From CAYRGC01 sp964601225 (GTDB lineage Bacteria; Patescibacteriota; Gracilibacteria; Peribacterales; Peribacteraceae), in NCBI GenBank assembly GCA_964601225.1, contig CAZRMM010000012.1, positions 1 to 35,737 on the forward strand: 35,737 bases of DNA, in the 5' to 3' direction. The translations under genes and the position numbers were made by a program. Below the pieces are notes generated by a model. It was given only the letters and a program-made list of their open reading frames with translations, ran no database searches and was not told the origin of the DNA. Shown piece after piece: positions 17,143 to 24,641 of the stretch. Numbering within the stretch: position 1 is the first letter of the stretch; each line of letters starts with the position of its first letter.

Positions 17143-17157
17143 AAGGAGGAACCCTTG
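17143..17157 (+). promoter_or_regulatory. isolated strong Shine-Dalgarno with in-frame TTG upstream of ssb
   Basis: AAGGAGG at 17143-17149, five nt, then TTG at 17155. This is the best ribosome-binding site I saw in the window, where most genes have none. The TTG is in frame with ssb and would add 32 residues ahead of its normal N-terminus. The rest of the 17018-17250 gap holds no other recognisable element. Confidence 0.4.
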
Positions 17158-17250
17158 GTCTCAGTTTGCGGTCAGGTGTACGTTCGTCCACGTCATTCGC
17201 GGGTACGCGCTACCACCGTGACATCCTCTACTCCCATTCCCCTCAGCGCC

Positions 17251-18123
17251 ATGTTCTCCTTCAATCGCGTACAAATCATCGGTTACCAAACTCAGCCCGT
17301 CACGGTTCGTCAGACGCCGGGCGGCACGAGCGTGACCGATCTCAACCTCGTCGTTCCCTATCAGTTCAAGACCGAGTCCGGAGAGATGCTCGATGGCCGC
17401 GGTTTCCATACGGTCACCCTCTGGGGACCGATGGCGGAAGTCGCAGGAAAATTCGTGCGTGCCGGCAGCCAGCTCTTTATCTCCGGACGTTTGCAAACGG
17501 AGAGTTGGGAAGACGAAAAGACTGCCGAGAAGCGCAGTAAGACGAAGATTGTTGCGCTCGACATGATCATGCTCGATCCCAAGGACGGCCAAATTTCCGC
17601 GCCGGAAGGCTCTTCCCAGCTCATTCAGGGCGTGAACCGCGCCGATATCGTCGGCAATGTCACTCGCGATCCCGAGATGCGTACCACGACGAGTGGTCAG
17701 CAGGTGTTGACGCTCGGCGTGGCAACGAACGAGAAGTGGCGCGATCGTCAGACCAATCAGGATCGTGAACGTACCGAGTTCCATAATGTCGTTATCTGGG
17801 GGGCGCTCGCCGAACAAGTCAGCAAGAGCGTTCGCAAAGGGAATCGCGTCTTCGTCTCGGGTCGCGTGCAGACGAGAAGTTGGGAGACCAAGGAGGGCAG
17901 CAAGCGCACGACGACCGAGATCATCGCGGAGTCCGTCTCGCTCCTCGGCGCAAAGAATCCGTCCGTCTCGCAAAATATCCAAATGACCCCGGGTTCTCTG
18001 GCGCAGAATCGACCTGAAGGCGAATCGTATTCTCAGTCGTCCCCCGATGTCGCTTCGCAGTCGCAGGATGTCCCTGCGATGCAGTACGCTTCCGAGATCA
18101 AGCCGGAGGATTTGCCCTTCTGA
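17251..18123 (+). CDS. ssb: single-stranded DNA-binding protein with two OB folds
   Basis: SSB coats single-stranded DNA in replication and repair. 290 aa from the ATG at 17251 (MFSFNRVQIIGYQTQ), the standard family beginning. Two OB folds in tandem: residues about 3-110 (FHTVTLWGPMAEVAGKFVRA) and about 130-235 (NRADIVGNVTRDPEMR, FHNVVIWGALAEQVSK), then a Gln/Ser-rich tail and the acidic tip EDLPF that binds partner proteins. Most bacterial SSBs have one OB fold and act as tetramers; the tandem form is known from Deinococcus and Thermus, where it acts as a dimer. The second fold is closer to the bacterial consensus. A strong terminator follows. Confidence 0.94.
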   Translation: MFSFNRVQIIGYQTQPVTVRQTPGGTSVTDLNLVVPYQFKTESGEMLDGRGFHTVTLWGPMAEVAGKFVRAGSQLFISGRLQTESWEDEKTAEKRSKTKIVALDMIMLDPKDGQISAPEGSSQLIQGVNRADIVGNVTRDPEMRTTTSGQQVLTLGVATNEKWRDRQTNQDRERTEFHNVVIWGALAEQVSKSVRKGNRVFVSGRVQTRSWETKEGSKRTTTEIIAESVSLLGAKNPSVSQNIQMTPGSLAQNRPEGESYSQSSPDVASQSQDVPAMQYASEIKPEDLPF

Positions 18124-18133
18124 AAGCCAAAAT

Positions 18134-18169
18134 AAAAAAGCCGCACGGCTTCATCCGTGCGGTTTTTTT
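18134..18169. terminator. bidirectional terminator between ssb and murB
   Basis: Six A, then GCCGCACGG pairing with CCGTGCGG across a CTTCAT loop, then seven T. It can stop both ssb (plus) and murB (minus), which converge here. Confidence 0.9.
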
Positions 18170-18187
18170 AGAAAAGAACGTCACGCA

Positions 18188-19066
18188 TTATGCGGCCAGT
18201 TTCCCGTCGTTCCCGTAAAGGCGCATTTCAATTCCGGCGATGCCCGGGACGCGTTGGCGGATAAGTGCCGCGACGCCCAGGACGTCGGCGAAGGTTCCCT
18301 TGTCCACATTGAGCAGGAAGTTCGCGTGCTTCTCCGCGATCTCGATGCCGCCCACGCGCGTCCCACGCAGCCCCGCCGCGTCGATGAGTTTCCATGCGGG
18401 CGTGCCGTCGGGAAGCGCCTTGAAACACGAGCCCGCGGTCTTGAGGTGCGGCTGGGTCTCGATGCGTTTCTTCAGAAGCGCATCGATCTCCGTTTTCACC
18501 TCCGTGCCCGGACGCGACGGCACGCGGAGCGTCGCCTCCCAGATCACGACGTTTTTTCCTTCGGAGGCCATGTCCTTGAAAATGCTCTCGCGGTAGCGGA
18601 AACCGCAAGCCTCCTTTGCGAAGGTCTTCCATTCACCGTCCACGTTCGCCGTCACGCTTTCCACGAACGAATCGATCCAATTTCCCTTGGGCCCCTGTCC
18701 CGCGTTTCCGAAGATCGCCCCGCCGAGCGTTCCCGGGATGCCCGTGAGCGCGGAGAGGTCGAGGTCTTTCGCGGCAAGCTCGTTGAGGAGGCTGCCCAGA
18801 ATCTTGCCCGCACCGATCGTCACGCTGTTTCCGTCGACGGCCATCGCCTCGTTCTTCATCCGGACGACGAGGGCTTCCATGACGCCGTCGGCGAAGACGG
18901 TATTCGATCCCCCGCCGAGGAAGATGAGGGGGAGATTCCGTTTCTTGGCTTCCAGAAGCGCTTGATCGATATCTTCGCGCGTCTTCGCCTCGCCGTACGC
19001 GCGTGCCTGGCCGCCGATCTTCATCGTGGTCTTCGGGCCGATCGCGACGAGGTCTTGTATCTGCAT
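18188..19066 (-). CDS. murB: UDP-N-acetylenolpyruvoylglucosamine reductase MurB
   Basis: FAD- and NADPH-dependent second step of UDP-MurNAc synthesis, using the MurA product. 292 aa from the ATG at 19066, 11 nt after the gltX stop; the longer open frame overlaps gltX and was not used. Seen: PLIFLGGGSNTVF (FAD pyrophosphate loop), LTGIPGTLGGAIFGNAG (FAD loop), FRYRESIFK with the active-site Arg/Tyr, TAGSCFKAL with the catalytic Ser, LIDAAGLRGTRVGG and AEKHANFLLN, and a C-terminal GIEMRLYG holding the final Glu. Probably cotranscribed with gltX; it lies 17 kb from murA. Confidence 0.94.
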   Translation of the reverse strand: MQIQDLVAIGPKTTMKIGGQARAYGEAKTREDIDQALLEAKKRNLPLIFLGGGSNTVFADGVMEALVVRMKNEAMAVDGNSVTIGAGKILGSLLNELAAKDLDLSALTGIPGTLGGAIFGNAGQGPKGNWIDSFVESVTANVDGEWKTFAKEACGFRYRESIFKDMASEGKNVVIWEATLRVPSRPGTEVKTEIDALLKKRIETQPHLKTAGSCFKALPDGTPAWKLIDAAGLRGTRVGGIEIAEKHANFLLNVDKGTFADVLGVAALIRQRVPGIAGIEMRLYGNDGKLAA

Positions 19067-19077
19067 GCGAGGAGGGT

Positions 19078-20544
19078 TCAGACGAGTGCGGCGGCTCGGC
19101 CGAGGCGCTCCATCGTCTTCGTTTTGCCGAGCACGGCCGCCACTTCCACGGCGCCGGGACTGAAGGGCAGGCCCGTGAGCGCGGCCCTGAGCGGCCAGAG
19201 GAGCTGGCCGAGCTTCCACTGCCCCTTCCCCACTTCCGCCTTCGCGTCCGCGAGCAGGCGCTCGGCGCGCCACTCCTTTTCGGGGATCGCGTCGAGGAGC
19301 GCCTTCAGCGTCGCGAACACGCCGAGCAGAACGTCCTTCGTCACTTTCTGCTTCTCGTTCACGAGCACCTCCAGGGTCGGCGTCGGCTCGGCGTAAAAGT
19401 ACGAGAGCATCTCGGGCGCCTCATGGAAGAAGGTGATGCGCTCCTGGATGAGAGCGGCCTTCTTCCCGAAATCGGCGTCTTCTTTCGCCGTCGGATGCTT
19501 CTCCGTGACGAGCGGCAGGATGCGCTCGGCGAACTCCGCTGGCGCTATTTTCCGCATCCACTGGCCCTGGAGCCAATCGAGCTTCTCCAGATCGAAGACC
19601 GCGCCGCCTTTCTGGACGCGTTCCAGACTGAAGGCTTGGATCAGTTCTTCATGAGAGAAAATTTCCTGTTCCGTGCCCGGGTTCCAGCCGAGGAGTGCCA
19701 GAAAATTAATGAGGGCTTCGGGGAGATATCCCTTTTCGATGTATTCGTCCACGGATACCGAGTTCTGGCGCTTGCTCAGCTTGCTGCGGTCCTTGTTCAG
19801 CAGCAGCGGCAGATGTGCGTACTTGGGAACCGGCCAGCCAAAGAACTCGAAGAGCAGAAGGTGCTTGGGAAGTGAGCTCAGCCACTCTTCGCCGCGGAGG
19901 ATCAGGTCCATCTCCATGAGATGGTCATCGACGACGTGCGCGAGATGGTAGGTAGGAAAACCGTCGCTCTTGAGGAGCACTTGGTCGTCGACGGTGTGTC
20001 CCTGGAAACTCACCTTGCCGCGGATCTCGTCGACGAACGTGATCGTGCGTTCGTGCGGGATCTTCAGCCGGAAGACGTGCTTTTCGCCAGAGGCGATCCG
20101 CTTTCCTATTTCGTCTTTCGGGAGGCGCAGGCAGTGGCGGTCGTACATCGGCGCCTGCTTGAGGCTCTCCTGTTTTTTGCGCATCTCGTCGAGACGCTCC
20201 GGTGTGCAGAAGCATGGGTACGCATGGCCTTTCGTCACGAGATCGTCCAAGTGCTTGCGGTAGATCGGGAGGCGCTCCGACTGGATGTAGGGCCCCTTGT
20301 CCCCCGTCTGGACGATCGCACCGTCCTTTTCGGTGACGCCCTCATCGGGGTGCACGCCGGCCCAGCGCAGGCTCCGCACGATCTGTTCGATCGCGCCGGG
20401 AACGCTCCGTTCGCGGTCGGTGTCCTCGATCCGAAGGACAAAGGTGCCGCCGGTCTTGCGCGCGAGGAGCTCGTTGTAGAGGGCCGTGCGGAGTCCTCCG
20501 ATGTGCAGAAAGCCTGTGGGAGAGGGTGGGAAGCGGGTGCGCAC
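19078..20544 (-). CDS. gltX: glutamyl-tRNA synthetase GltX
   Basis: Charges tRNA(Glu), and in many bacteria also tRNA(Gln) for later amidation. 488 aa from a GTG at 20544 (MRTRFPPSPTGFLHIGG), the usual family start. Class I marks: HIGG (the HIGH motif) at residues 14-17, LRIEDTDRERS, the DVILRGEEW-like segment (DLILRGEEWLSS), and KLSKR in the position of KMSKS. The anticodon-binding domain is present to the end. Whether it is discriminating cannot be told here; no GlnRS or GatCAB is in the window. GATACT lies 6 nt upstream, so the mRNA may be leaderless. Confidence 0.95.
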   Translation of the reverse strand: MRTRFPPSPTGFLHIGGLRTALYNELLARKTGGTFVLRIEDTDRERSVPGAIEQIVRSLRWAGVHPDEGVTEKDGAIVQTGDKGPYIQSERLPIYRKHLDDLVTKGHAYPCFCTPERLDEMRKKQESLKQAPMYDRHCLRLPKDEIGKRIASGEKHVFRLKIPHERTITFVDEIRGKVSFQGHTVDDQVLLKSDGFPTYHLAHVVDDHLMEMDLILRGEEWLSSLPKHLLLFEFFGWPVPKYAHLPLLLNKDRSKLSKRQNSVSVDEYIEKGYLPEALINFLALLGWNPGTEQEIFSHEELIQAFSLERVQKGGAVFDLEKLDWLQGQWMRKIAPAEFAERILPLVTEKHPTAKEDADFGKKAALIQERITFFHEAPEMLSYFYAEPTPTLEVLVNEKQKVTKDVLLGVFATLKALLDAIPEKEWRAERLLADAKAEVGKGQWKLGQLLWPLRAALTGLPFSPGAVEVAAVLGKTKTMERLGRAAALV

Positions 20545-20550
20545 GGTGGT

Positions 20551-20556
20551 AGTATC
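20551..20556 (-). promoter_or_regulatory. possible -10 box of gltX-murB
   Basis: GATACT ends 6 nt before the gltX GTG, the same spacing seen at ppa, aspS and nrdR. Confidence 0.35.
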
Positions 20557-20583
20557 GCAGGTTTTGCCCCGCCGTCACAAGAA

Positions 20584-20657
20584 AAGACGTACAGGACGCC
20601 AAGACGCCAAGAGCAGTTTCCTGGCGTCTTGGCGTCGTGATTGTCCTGAGCGTCCTA
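20584..20657. repeat. inverted repeat, GACGCC family (family B) between gltX and the SLH gene
   Basis: GGACGCCAAGACGCCAAGA on the left and TGGCGTCTTGGCGTCG on the right, separated by a short loop near 20611-20620, with outer units GACGTACAGG and CCTGAGCGTC. It fills the gap and may act as a transcription barrier, though no T-run follows it. Confidence 0.7.
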
Positions 20658-20660
20658 CCC

Positions 20661-22343
20661 TTATCTCCAGCTCGTGCTTTTGGCGATCGGCGAGCCGAAT
20701 TCCGTCCAATGAAAAGAAGCGGATCCGTCATTCCACCGGATTGCGCCCAAGTCGCCGATGCCGCCGGGTTGATTGATGCTCACCTGGAGCGAGGGCGACA
20801 CGGTTCCCGGGGGAAGCGTCACGTCGGCGAAGAGCGTAAAGGCGCGCGGGCCGTCCGTAAGGGAACCGATCCCTTCGGGCAGGCCGTCGCAACTTACCGT
20901 GGAGTCGTTTACCGTGCATGGCATGCGATCCGGGGATTCCTGAGTGCCGAGTTCCCAGTTCGCCGTGTTCACGTTCAGCAAGCTCACGTTAAACTCGATC
21001 GTTTCGATCTTGAGCGCCGCCTGTGGCACGTGCGTGCCGCCGATCGTGAAGGCCGCGAGCATTTGGTCGTTGCCAAGCGGGAGCGTGCCCGTTGCAGGCA
21101 GGGCGTTCACGACGGAGGTAATGCGTCCCTGCACGGTCTGACTGATCGGGAAGGTGAATGTGGGCGGAGTGGTCGTCGCCGTCTCGGACGACCATTCGCC
21201 GATCGTCGAGAGACGCATCGTGTTCACCTGGACTTGACGGTCCGTGACACCGCCGCCGTCGCGCGATTTCATCCGTACCTCGACGCCGAGAACCTTGGTC
21301 TCGCCCTTGTTGATCTTGTAGGTGCCGGTGAAAGTACCCGTCCATGTGCGGCGGTTGCTGTCTGCGAGGGAATCGAGTGAAAGCTGCCCTATTTCGATAC
21401 CGTCGGCGTCAACGAGAAACATCGTGTCGATGCCATCTTCGCGTTGAACGAGTTGTACTTGGGCATTGCGAAGGAACATGGGTTCCAGTTCCGCGAACAC
21501 GGAGACGCTCGCCATTGGCTGACTGCGTTCTCCGAGCATCAGGAACCGGCTCTTTGCCGGGAAATCGGCGGAGAGGTTCTGTGCCGAGGACGATGATGAC
21601 GATACCGAGGAGACCGACGAGGAAGACGAAATCGACGACGAGCTCGAGCTCACGGAGCCGCCGCTTGTCGACGAGGACGACGACGCGGGCTTGATGCCCT
21701 TTTCGAAGTCCCAGTACAAGTCCAGTTCGCCCTGCGCGTCCGCGACGAACGCCGCGGCGATGCGCGCCATCTGGCCGCGCGTCAGGAACGCGGCGGCGTC
21801 CATGTTTTGGTTGAAGAGGAGGCCTCGGTCACCCGCCGCGAGGATGTACGGGCGGTACCACGCCCAGCGCTCGTTCGCCTTGGCGACCGGAAGCTCGAAA
21901 TCGTAGAGCTCCACGAGGATCTTCACCGCTTCGGCGAAGTTCACCGGACGCTCCGGGTGGAACAGGCCGTCGGGATTGCCCTGGACGATGCCGCGAGTCT
22001 TGGCCTCGCACACGTAGGGGCTGAACCAGTCGGAGGACCGCACGTCGGGAAAGCAGCTCTCGCCACCTCCCACATCGATGCCTTTCGACAACAGGGCGAT
22101 TTTCACGAATTCTGCGCGGTTGAGTTGCCGCTCCGGGTGGAAGCGACCATCGGGATTGCCCTCGACGGCGCCGATCTGGGAGAGAACGGCGATGCCGGCG
22201 TTCTCGCTCTTCGAGAACGGGTAGTCGCGGTAGTTTCCCGTGGGATCGTTGTTGAAGGAGAGCGCCATGGCGTACGCGGGCACGAGTGCTACGAGCCCGA
22301 GCAGCGCGAGAAGGCGGATACGGAGTGTGCGGAGGTGTTGCAT
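20661..22343 (-). CDS. SLH-domain surface protein
   Basis: 560 aa from the ATG at 22343, chosen for the signal peptide (LRIRLLALLGLVALVPAYAMA). Three S-layer homology domains follow: about residues 50-85 (GAVEGNPDGRFHPERQLNRA), 98-145 (GIVQGNPDGLFHPERPVNFA) and 155-200 (a divergent one, GLLFNQNMDAAAFLTRGQMA). SLH domains bind wall-linked polymers and hold proteins at the cell surface. A linker of about 35 mostly serine residues (about 210-245) leads to a C-terminal beta-rich part of about 300 residues that I do not recognise. Likely a surface-layer or adhesin-type protein. TATAGT lies 9 nt upstream of the ATG. Confidence 0.9.
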   Translation of the reverse strand: MQHLRTLRIRLLALLGLVALVPAYAMALSFNNDPTGNYRDYPFSKSENAGIAVLSQIGAVEGNPDGRFHPERQLNRAEFVKIALLSKGIDVGGGESCFPDVRSSDWFSPYVCEAKTRGIVQGNPDGLFHPERPVNFAEAVKILVELYDFELPVAKANERWAWYRPYILAAGDRGLLFNQNMDAAAFLTRGQMARIAAAFVADAQGELDLYWDFEKGIKPASSSSSTSGGSVSSSSSSISSSSSVSSVSSSSSSAQNLSADFPAKSRFLMLGERSQPMASVSVFAELEPMFLRNAQVQLVQREDGIDTMFLVDADGIEIGQLSLDSLADSNRRTWTGTFTGTYKINKGETKVLGVEVRMKSRDGGGVTDRQVQVNTMRLSTIGEWSSETATTTPPTFTFPISQTVQGRITSVVNALPATGTLPLGNDQMLAAFTIGGTHVPQAALKIETIEFNVSLLNVNTANWELGTQESPDRMPCTVNDSTVSCDGLPEGIGSLTDGPRAFTLFADVTLPPGTVSPSLQVSINQPGGIGDLGAIRWNDGSASFHWTEFGSPIAKSTSWR

Positions 22344-22352
22344 AGTTTCGCC

Positions 22353-22358
22353 ACTATA
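22353..22358 (-). promoter_or_regulatory. possible -10 box of the SLH gene
   Basis: TATAGT, 9 nt before the ATG at 22343. No convincing -35 box was seen. Confidence 0.35.
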
Positions 22359-22452
22359 CGCCCGAAAGTCAGACGCGCCGAGCGCGCGATTGAAAAAACA
22401 GTCCGTTCTTTGTGTAATTTTTTCGTCCGTCATTCGTCGGGTCGCAGTGGCG

Positions 22453-22995
22453 TTATCCGAGCGCCGCGATCTTCTCCACCGTGTTCCAGTTCCGCGTGGT
22501 CACGTCTTTGCCGAATTCCTTCTCGAGGACCTCCATCACCTTCGGCGTCGTGACGCCCGGCTTCAGCGTGAGGACGCTGATCACCTCCGTCTTTGTCGTG
22601 GCGAGGATCTCGAAGTCGCCTGTCGGCGCGCGGTACGGGATCGAAATCGTTCCCTTCGGCTTCGGGCTTTCTCCGAGGAATGTAACGTAGAGGCGCGTGT
22701 TCTCCGTCACGGCGATCTTCGTAAACGGCGCGCGCTTCACGAGCGCTTGGACGTCGTCCATCGTCCGCACGATCGTCGGGATCTCGAAGCCGAAAGTCTT
22801 CTCGAGGAGTGCTTCGAGCTTCTTGCGGAGCGCCGCGCCCTTTTCCTTCGCCTCAAGCACGACGTTGCCGCTTGCCAGGAGCGTCTTCACGTTTTTGCAC
22901 CCCGCTTTCTCAAGCGCCTTCTTCAGGTCCGCCATCGGAACCTTCTTGTTCCCGCCGACGTTGATGCCCCGGAGGAGGGCGACGGAGAGGGTCAT
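22453..22995 (-). CDS. DUF1697 family protein
   Basis: 180 aa from the ATG at 22995. MTLSVALLRGINVGGNKKVPMADLKKALE and the later LLASGNVVLEAKEK are the hallmark N-terminal segments of DUF1697, a small cytoplasmic family of unknown biochemical function. Length is normal for the family. The frame is open 29 codons further upstream, but a good promoter lies there, so I use the family start. The GC content is close to the neighbours, unlike the AT-rich gene just upstream. Confidence 0.88.
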   Translation of the reverse strand: MTLSVALLRGINVGGNKKVPMADLKKALEKAGCKNVKTLLASGNVVLEAKEKGAALRKKLEALLEKTFGFEIPTIVRTMDDVQALVKRAPFTKIAVTENTRLYVTFLGESPKPKGTISIPYRAPTGDFEILATTKTEVISVLTLKPGVTTPKVMEVLEKEFGKDVTTRNWNTVEKIAALG

Positions 22996-23008
22996 AGATG
23001 AATCGGAT

Positions 23009-23036
23009 GGTATATTTGTAATACCGAGGCTCTCAA
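23009..23036 (-). promoter_or_regulatory. promoter of the DUF1697 gene
   Basis: TTGAGA (23036-23031), a 16-nt spacer and TATACC (23014-23009), 13 nt before the ATG. The -35 box matches the consensus at five of six positions. Confidence 0.6.
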
Positions 23037-23089
23037 CGTAGGACAAAGGGGTTGAAATTTGTACCATGATCATAGGTATCAAGACCTTC

Positions 23090-23760
23090 TTAGTGCTTCA
23101 CAAATGTTATTACCCTTCTTGTAACGGGTATCATCGCCATTTCTACAATGGTACAAAAAAGAACCGATGAAATAATTATTTCAAACACTTGTGCCGAAGT
23201 GAAGAAATCTGTGAACAAATAGAGGCTTGTAAAGAAAATTGCATTATCAACTATCTGACCAAAAAAGTGGACAGAATAAATCGTGCTTCCGGCAGCTTTC
23301 CTTTCGTGAGGATTTTCATTTTGGCTAACACAAATGAGTTTGTTAATTCTCCACTGAAGAAGCTGCAAAGAATGGAAGCCACTAGTATCGGACCGGCCTG
23401 AAAAATAAATCGAAATGCCTCGTCGTGAGTAAATGAACTGCTGGGTGGAACAATGCTATAAACATATCCAATAACAGCGGTGAAAATAAGGCAGACGAAA
23501 CCAGTCCATACGATTTTTCTTGTCACTCTATACCCATAAACTTCGGTAAAAATGTCGGCAAAAATATAGGTAACCGGATAGGCAATTATCGAAACCGAAT
23601 ATTCAAAGCCAAATACAGTAAAAGTTTTGGAGGCCGTATAGACGGCCATGATAAGAAATGAAACCCATATCATTCCAAATGTGCCAAGGTACTTGTGATT
23701 CTGTCTTGCCGATAGCGCAGGGTCAGTAATGAGGTTTTCTCGCCGATTCATGGTGCTCAT
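23090..23760 (-). pseudogene. queuosine precursor transporter (YhhQ/DUF165 family), frameshifted
   Basis: Members are membrane proteins that import queuosine precursors. The N-terminal part reads from the ATG at 23760 (after MNRRENLITDP come hydrophobic segments and FADIFTEVYGYRVTRKIVW, FSGELTNSFVLAKMKILTKGK) and stops at 23251. The C-terminal part continues in the -1 frame (GSTIYSVHFFGQIVDNAIFF through VTRRVITFVKH) to 23090. The switch lies near 23285-23305. The joined length, about 223 codons, equals the family norm, so one missing base would restore it. The gene is much more AT-rich than its neighbours and starts about 40 nt after tRNA-Arg. It may be a real broken gene, a recent import, or an assembly error. 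Confidence 0.8.
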
Positions 23761-23798
23761 TTTGTCCAAAAAGTTCAAAGGTTCAAAACTTGACTGAG

Positions 23799-23873
23799 TG
23801 GTGACCCCGGCTGGAATCGAACCGGCATTTACCCCTTAGGAGAGGGTCGTTCTATCCGTTGAACTACGGGGTC
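23799..23873 (-). tRNA. tRNA-Arg (anticodon CCU), CCA encoded
   Basis: 75 nt. Acceptor stem GACCCCG/CGGGGTC, D arm GTTC-AACGGATA-GAAC, anticodon stem ACCCT/GGGGT with loop CTCCTAA giving anticodon CCT, T arm GCCGG-TTCGATT-CCAGC with one C-A mismatch, discriminator A and an encoded CCA. It reads AGG codons. A TAGAAT box lies 8 nt upstream. Confidence 0.93.
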
Positions 23874-23881
23874 ACGCCTTG

Positions 23882-23887
23882 ATTCTA
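23882..23887 (-). promoter_or_regulatory. -10 box of tRNA-Arg
   Basis: TAGAAT, 8 nt before the mature tRNA 5' end. This region (GATTTTTTC, then TAGAAT) is duplicated upstream at 24059. Confidence 0.55.
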
Positions 23888-23901
23888 CCTTAAGCATTCG
23901 G

Positions 23902-23951
23902 AAAAAATCGTACCGGACGGACGGGTCTCGCGGGCCCCGGCTGTCCGGTAC
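23902..23951 (-). terminator. rho-independent terminator of the candidate small RNA
   Basis: A nine-pair stem GTACCGGAC/GTCCGGTAC (23943-23951 with 23910-23918), GC-rich inside, followed on the minus strand by GA and six T. It lies just upstream of the tRNA-Arg promoter. Confidence 0.85.
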
Positions 23952-24050
23952 ACCGCTTCAAGGGAAAAGAGTTCCCACAAGAGAAAAACCGTAGGTTTGT
24001 CTCTTGTGAATTGAGGTATGTGGTCGTTCTATCCGTTGAACGACGGGGTC
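23902..24050 (-). ncRNA. candidate small RNA: tRNA-Arg 5'-half copy joined to hairpins and a terminator
   Basis: On the minus strand the first 29 nt (24050-24022) copy the 5' half of tRNA-Arg with one change (TA to TC after the acceptor strand). Then come a short spacer; an 8-bp hairpin (CTCTTGTG/CACAAGAG, read on the plus strand) enclosing an inner AAACC/GGTTT stem; a small GGGAA/TTCCC hairpin; and a terminator hairpin with six U. A copy of the tRNA promoter (TAGAAT) lies 8 nt upstream. No open frame is present. It could be an RNA with a tRNA-like head, or a decayed tRNA duplicate next to an unrelated terminator. It matches no RNA family that I know. Confidence 0.45.
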
Positions 24051-24058
24051 ACGTGCGG

Positions 24059-24064
24059 ATTCTA
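24059..24064 (-). promoter_or_regulatory. duplicated tRNA-type -10 box
   Basis: TAGAAT, 8 nt before the tRNA-half copy, with GATTTTTTC further upstream as at the real tRNA-Arg promoter. Confidence 0.5.
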
Positions 24065-24110
24065 CCTCAAAAAAACGAGAAAAAATCCGTATCGACGGCC
24101 AGCCTCTCCC

Positions 24111-24629
24111 TCACTTTCCGTCTACCACCGACCGCTTGATGGCCTTCATGGCCTGGGTCCTCCCGAGGAAGCGATTGATCTTCACCCACTTGCCTGGCTC
24201 GAGCTCCTTGTAGCGCTCGAAGAAGTGCGCGATGAGGTTCTTGGTGTGACGGTCGATGTCTCCGATATCCTCGATGTCCGCGTACGAAGGGTCGATCTTT
24301 TTTTGCGGAACCGCGATGATTTTCGTATCGATGCCGGCCTCATCTTCCATTTCCAGCATGCCCACGGGACGGGCCGGAACGATGCAGCCAGGGAGAACCG
24401 GTTGTGCGGAGATGAGCAGTACGTCCACGGGATCGCCGTCATCGCTCACCGTGTGAGGAATGAAACCGTAGTTGAACGGATACACCATCGCGGTATGGAT
24501 GAATCGGTCCACGACCAGCGCGCCGGAGTTCTTGTCGAGTTCGTACTTGATACCCGAACCCTGCGGGATTTCGACGACGACATTCATCTCCTCGGGGAGT
24601 TTGCCGGCGGGAATGCGGGAGAGGTCCAT
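24111..24629 (-). CDS. ppa: inorganic pyrophosphatase, family I
   Basis: Hydrolyses the pyrophosphate released by polymerases and tRNA synthetases. 172 aa, the family length, from the ATG at 24629. Seen: EIPQGSGIKYELDK near residues 20-33 (substrate-binding lysines), YPFNYGFIPHT, and DDGDPVDVLL with the metal-binding aspartates, then the later Asp/Lys region (KNLIAHFFERYKELEPGKWV). TAACCT sits 6 nt before the ATG, so the mRNA is probably leaderless. Ends about 50 nt before the duplicated tRNA-type promoter. Confidence 0.96.
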   Translation of the reverse strand: MDLSRIPAGKLPEEMNVVVEIPQGSGIKYELDKNSGALVVDRFIHTAMVYPFNYGFIPHTVSDDGDPVDVLLISAQPVLPGCIVPARPVGMLEMEDEAGIDTKIIAVPQKKIDPSYADIEDIGDIDRHTKNLIAHFFERYKELEPGKWVKINRFLGRTQAMKAIKRSVVDGK

Positions 24630-24635
24630 GGAGGG

Positions 24636-24641
24636 AGGTTA
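24636..24641 (-). promoter_or_regulatory. possible -10 box of ppa
   Basis: TAACCT, 6 nt before the ppa start codon. Confidence 0.3.

Noticed and set aside
23285..23305. Programmed -1 frameshift in the yhhQ-like gene
   Set aside because: No X-XXY-YYZ slippery heptamer in the right frame and no clear downstream pseudoknot; a simple indel is the simpler reading.
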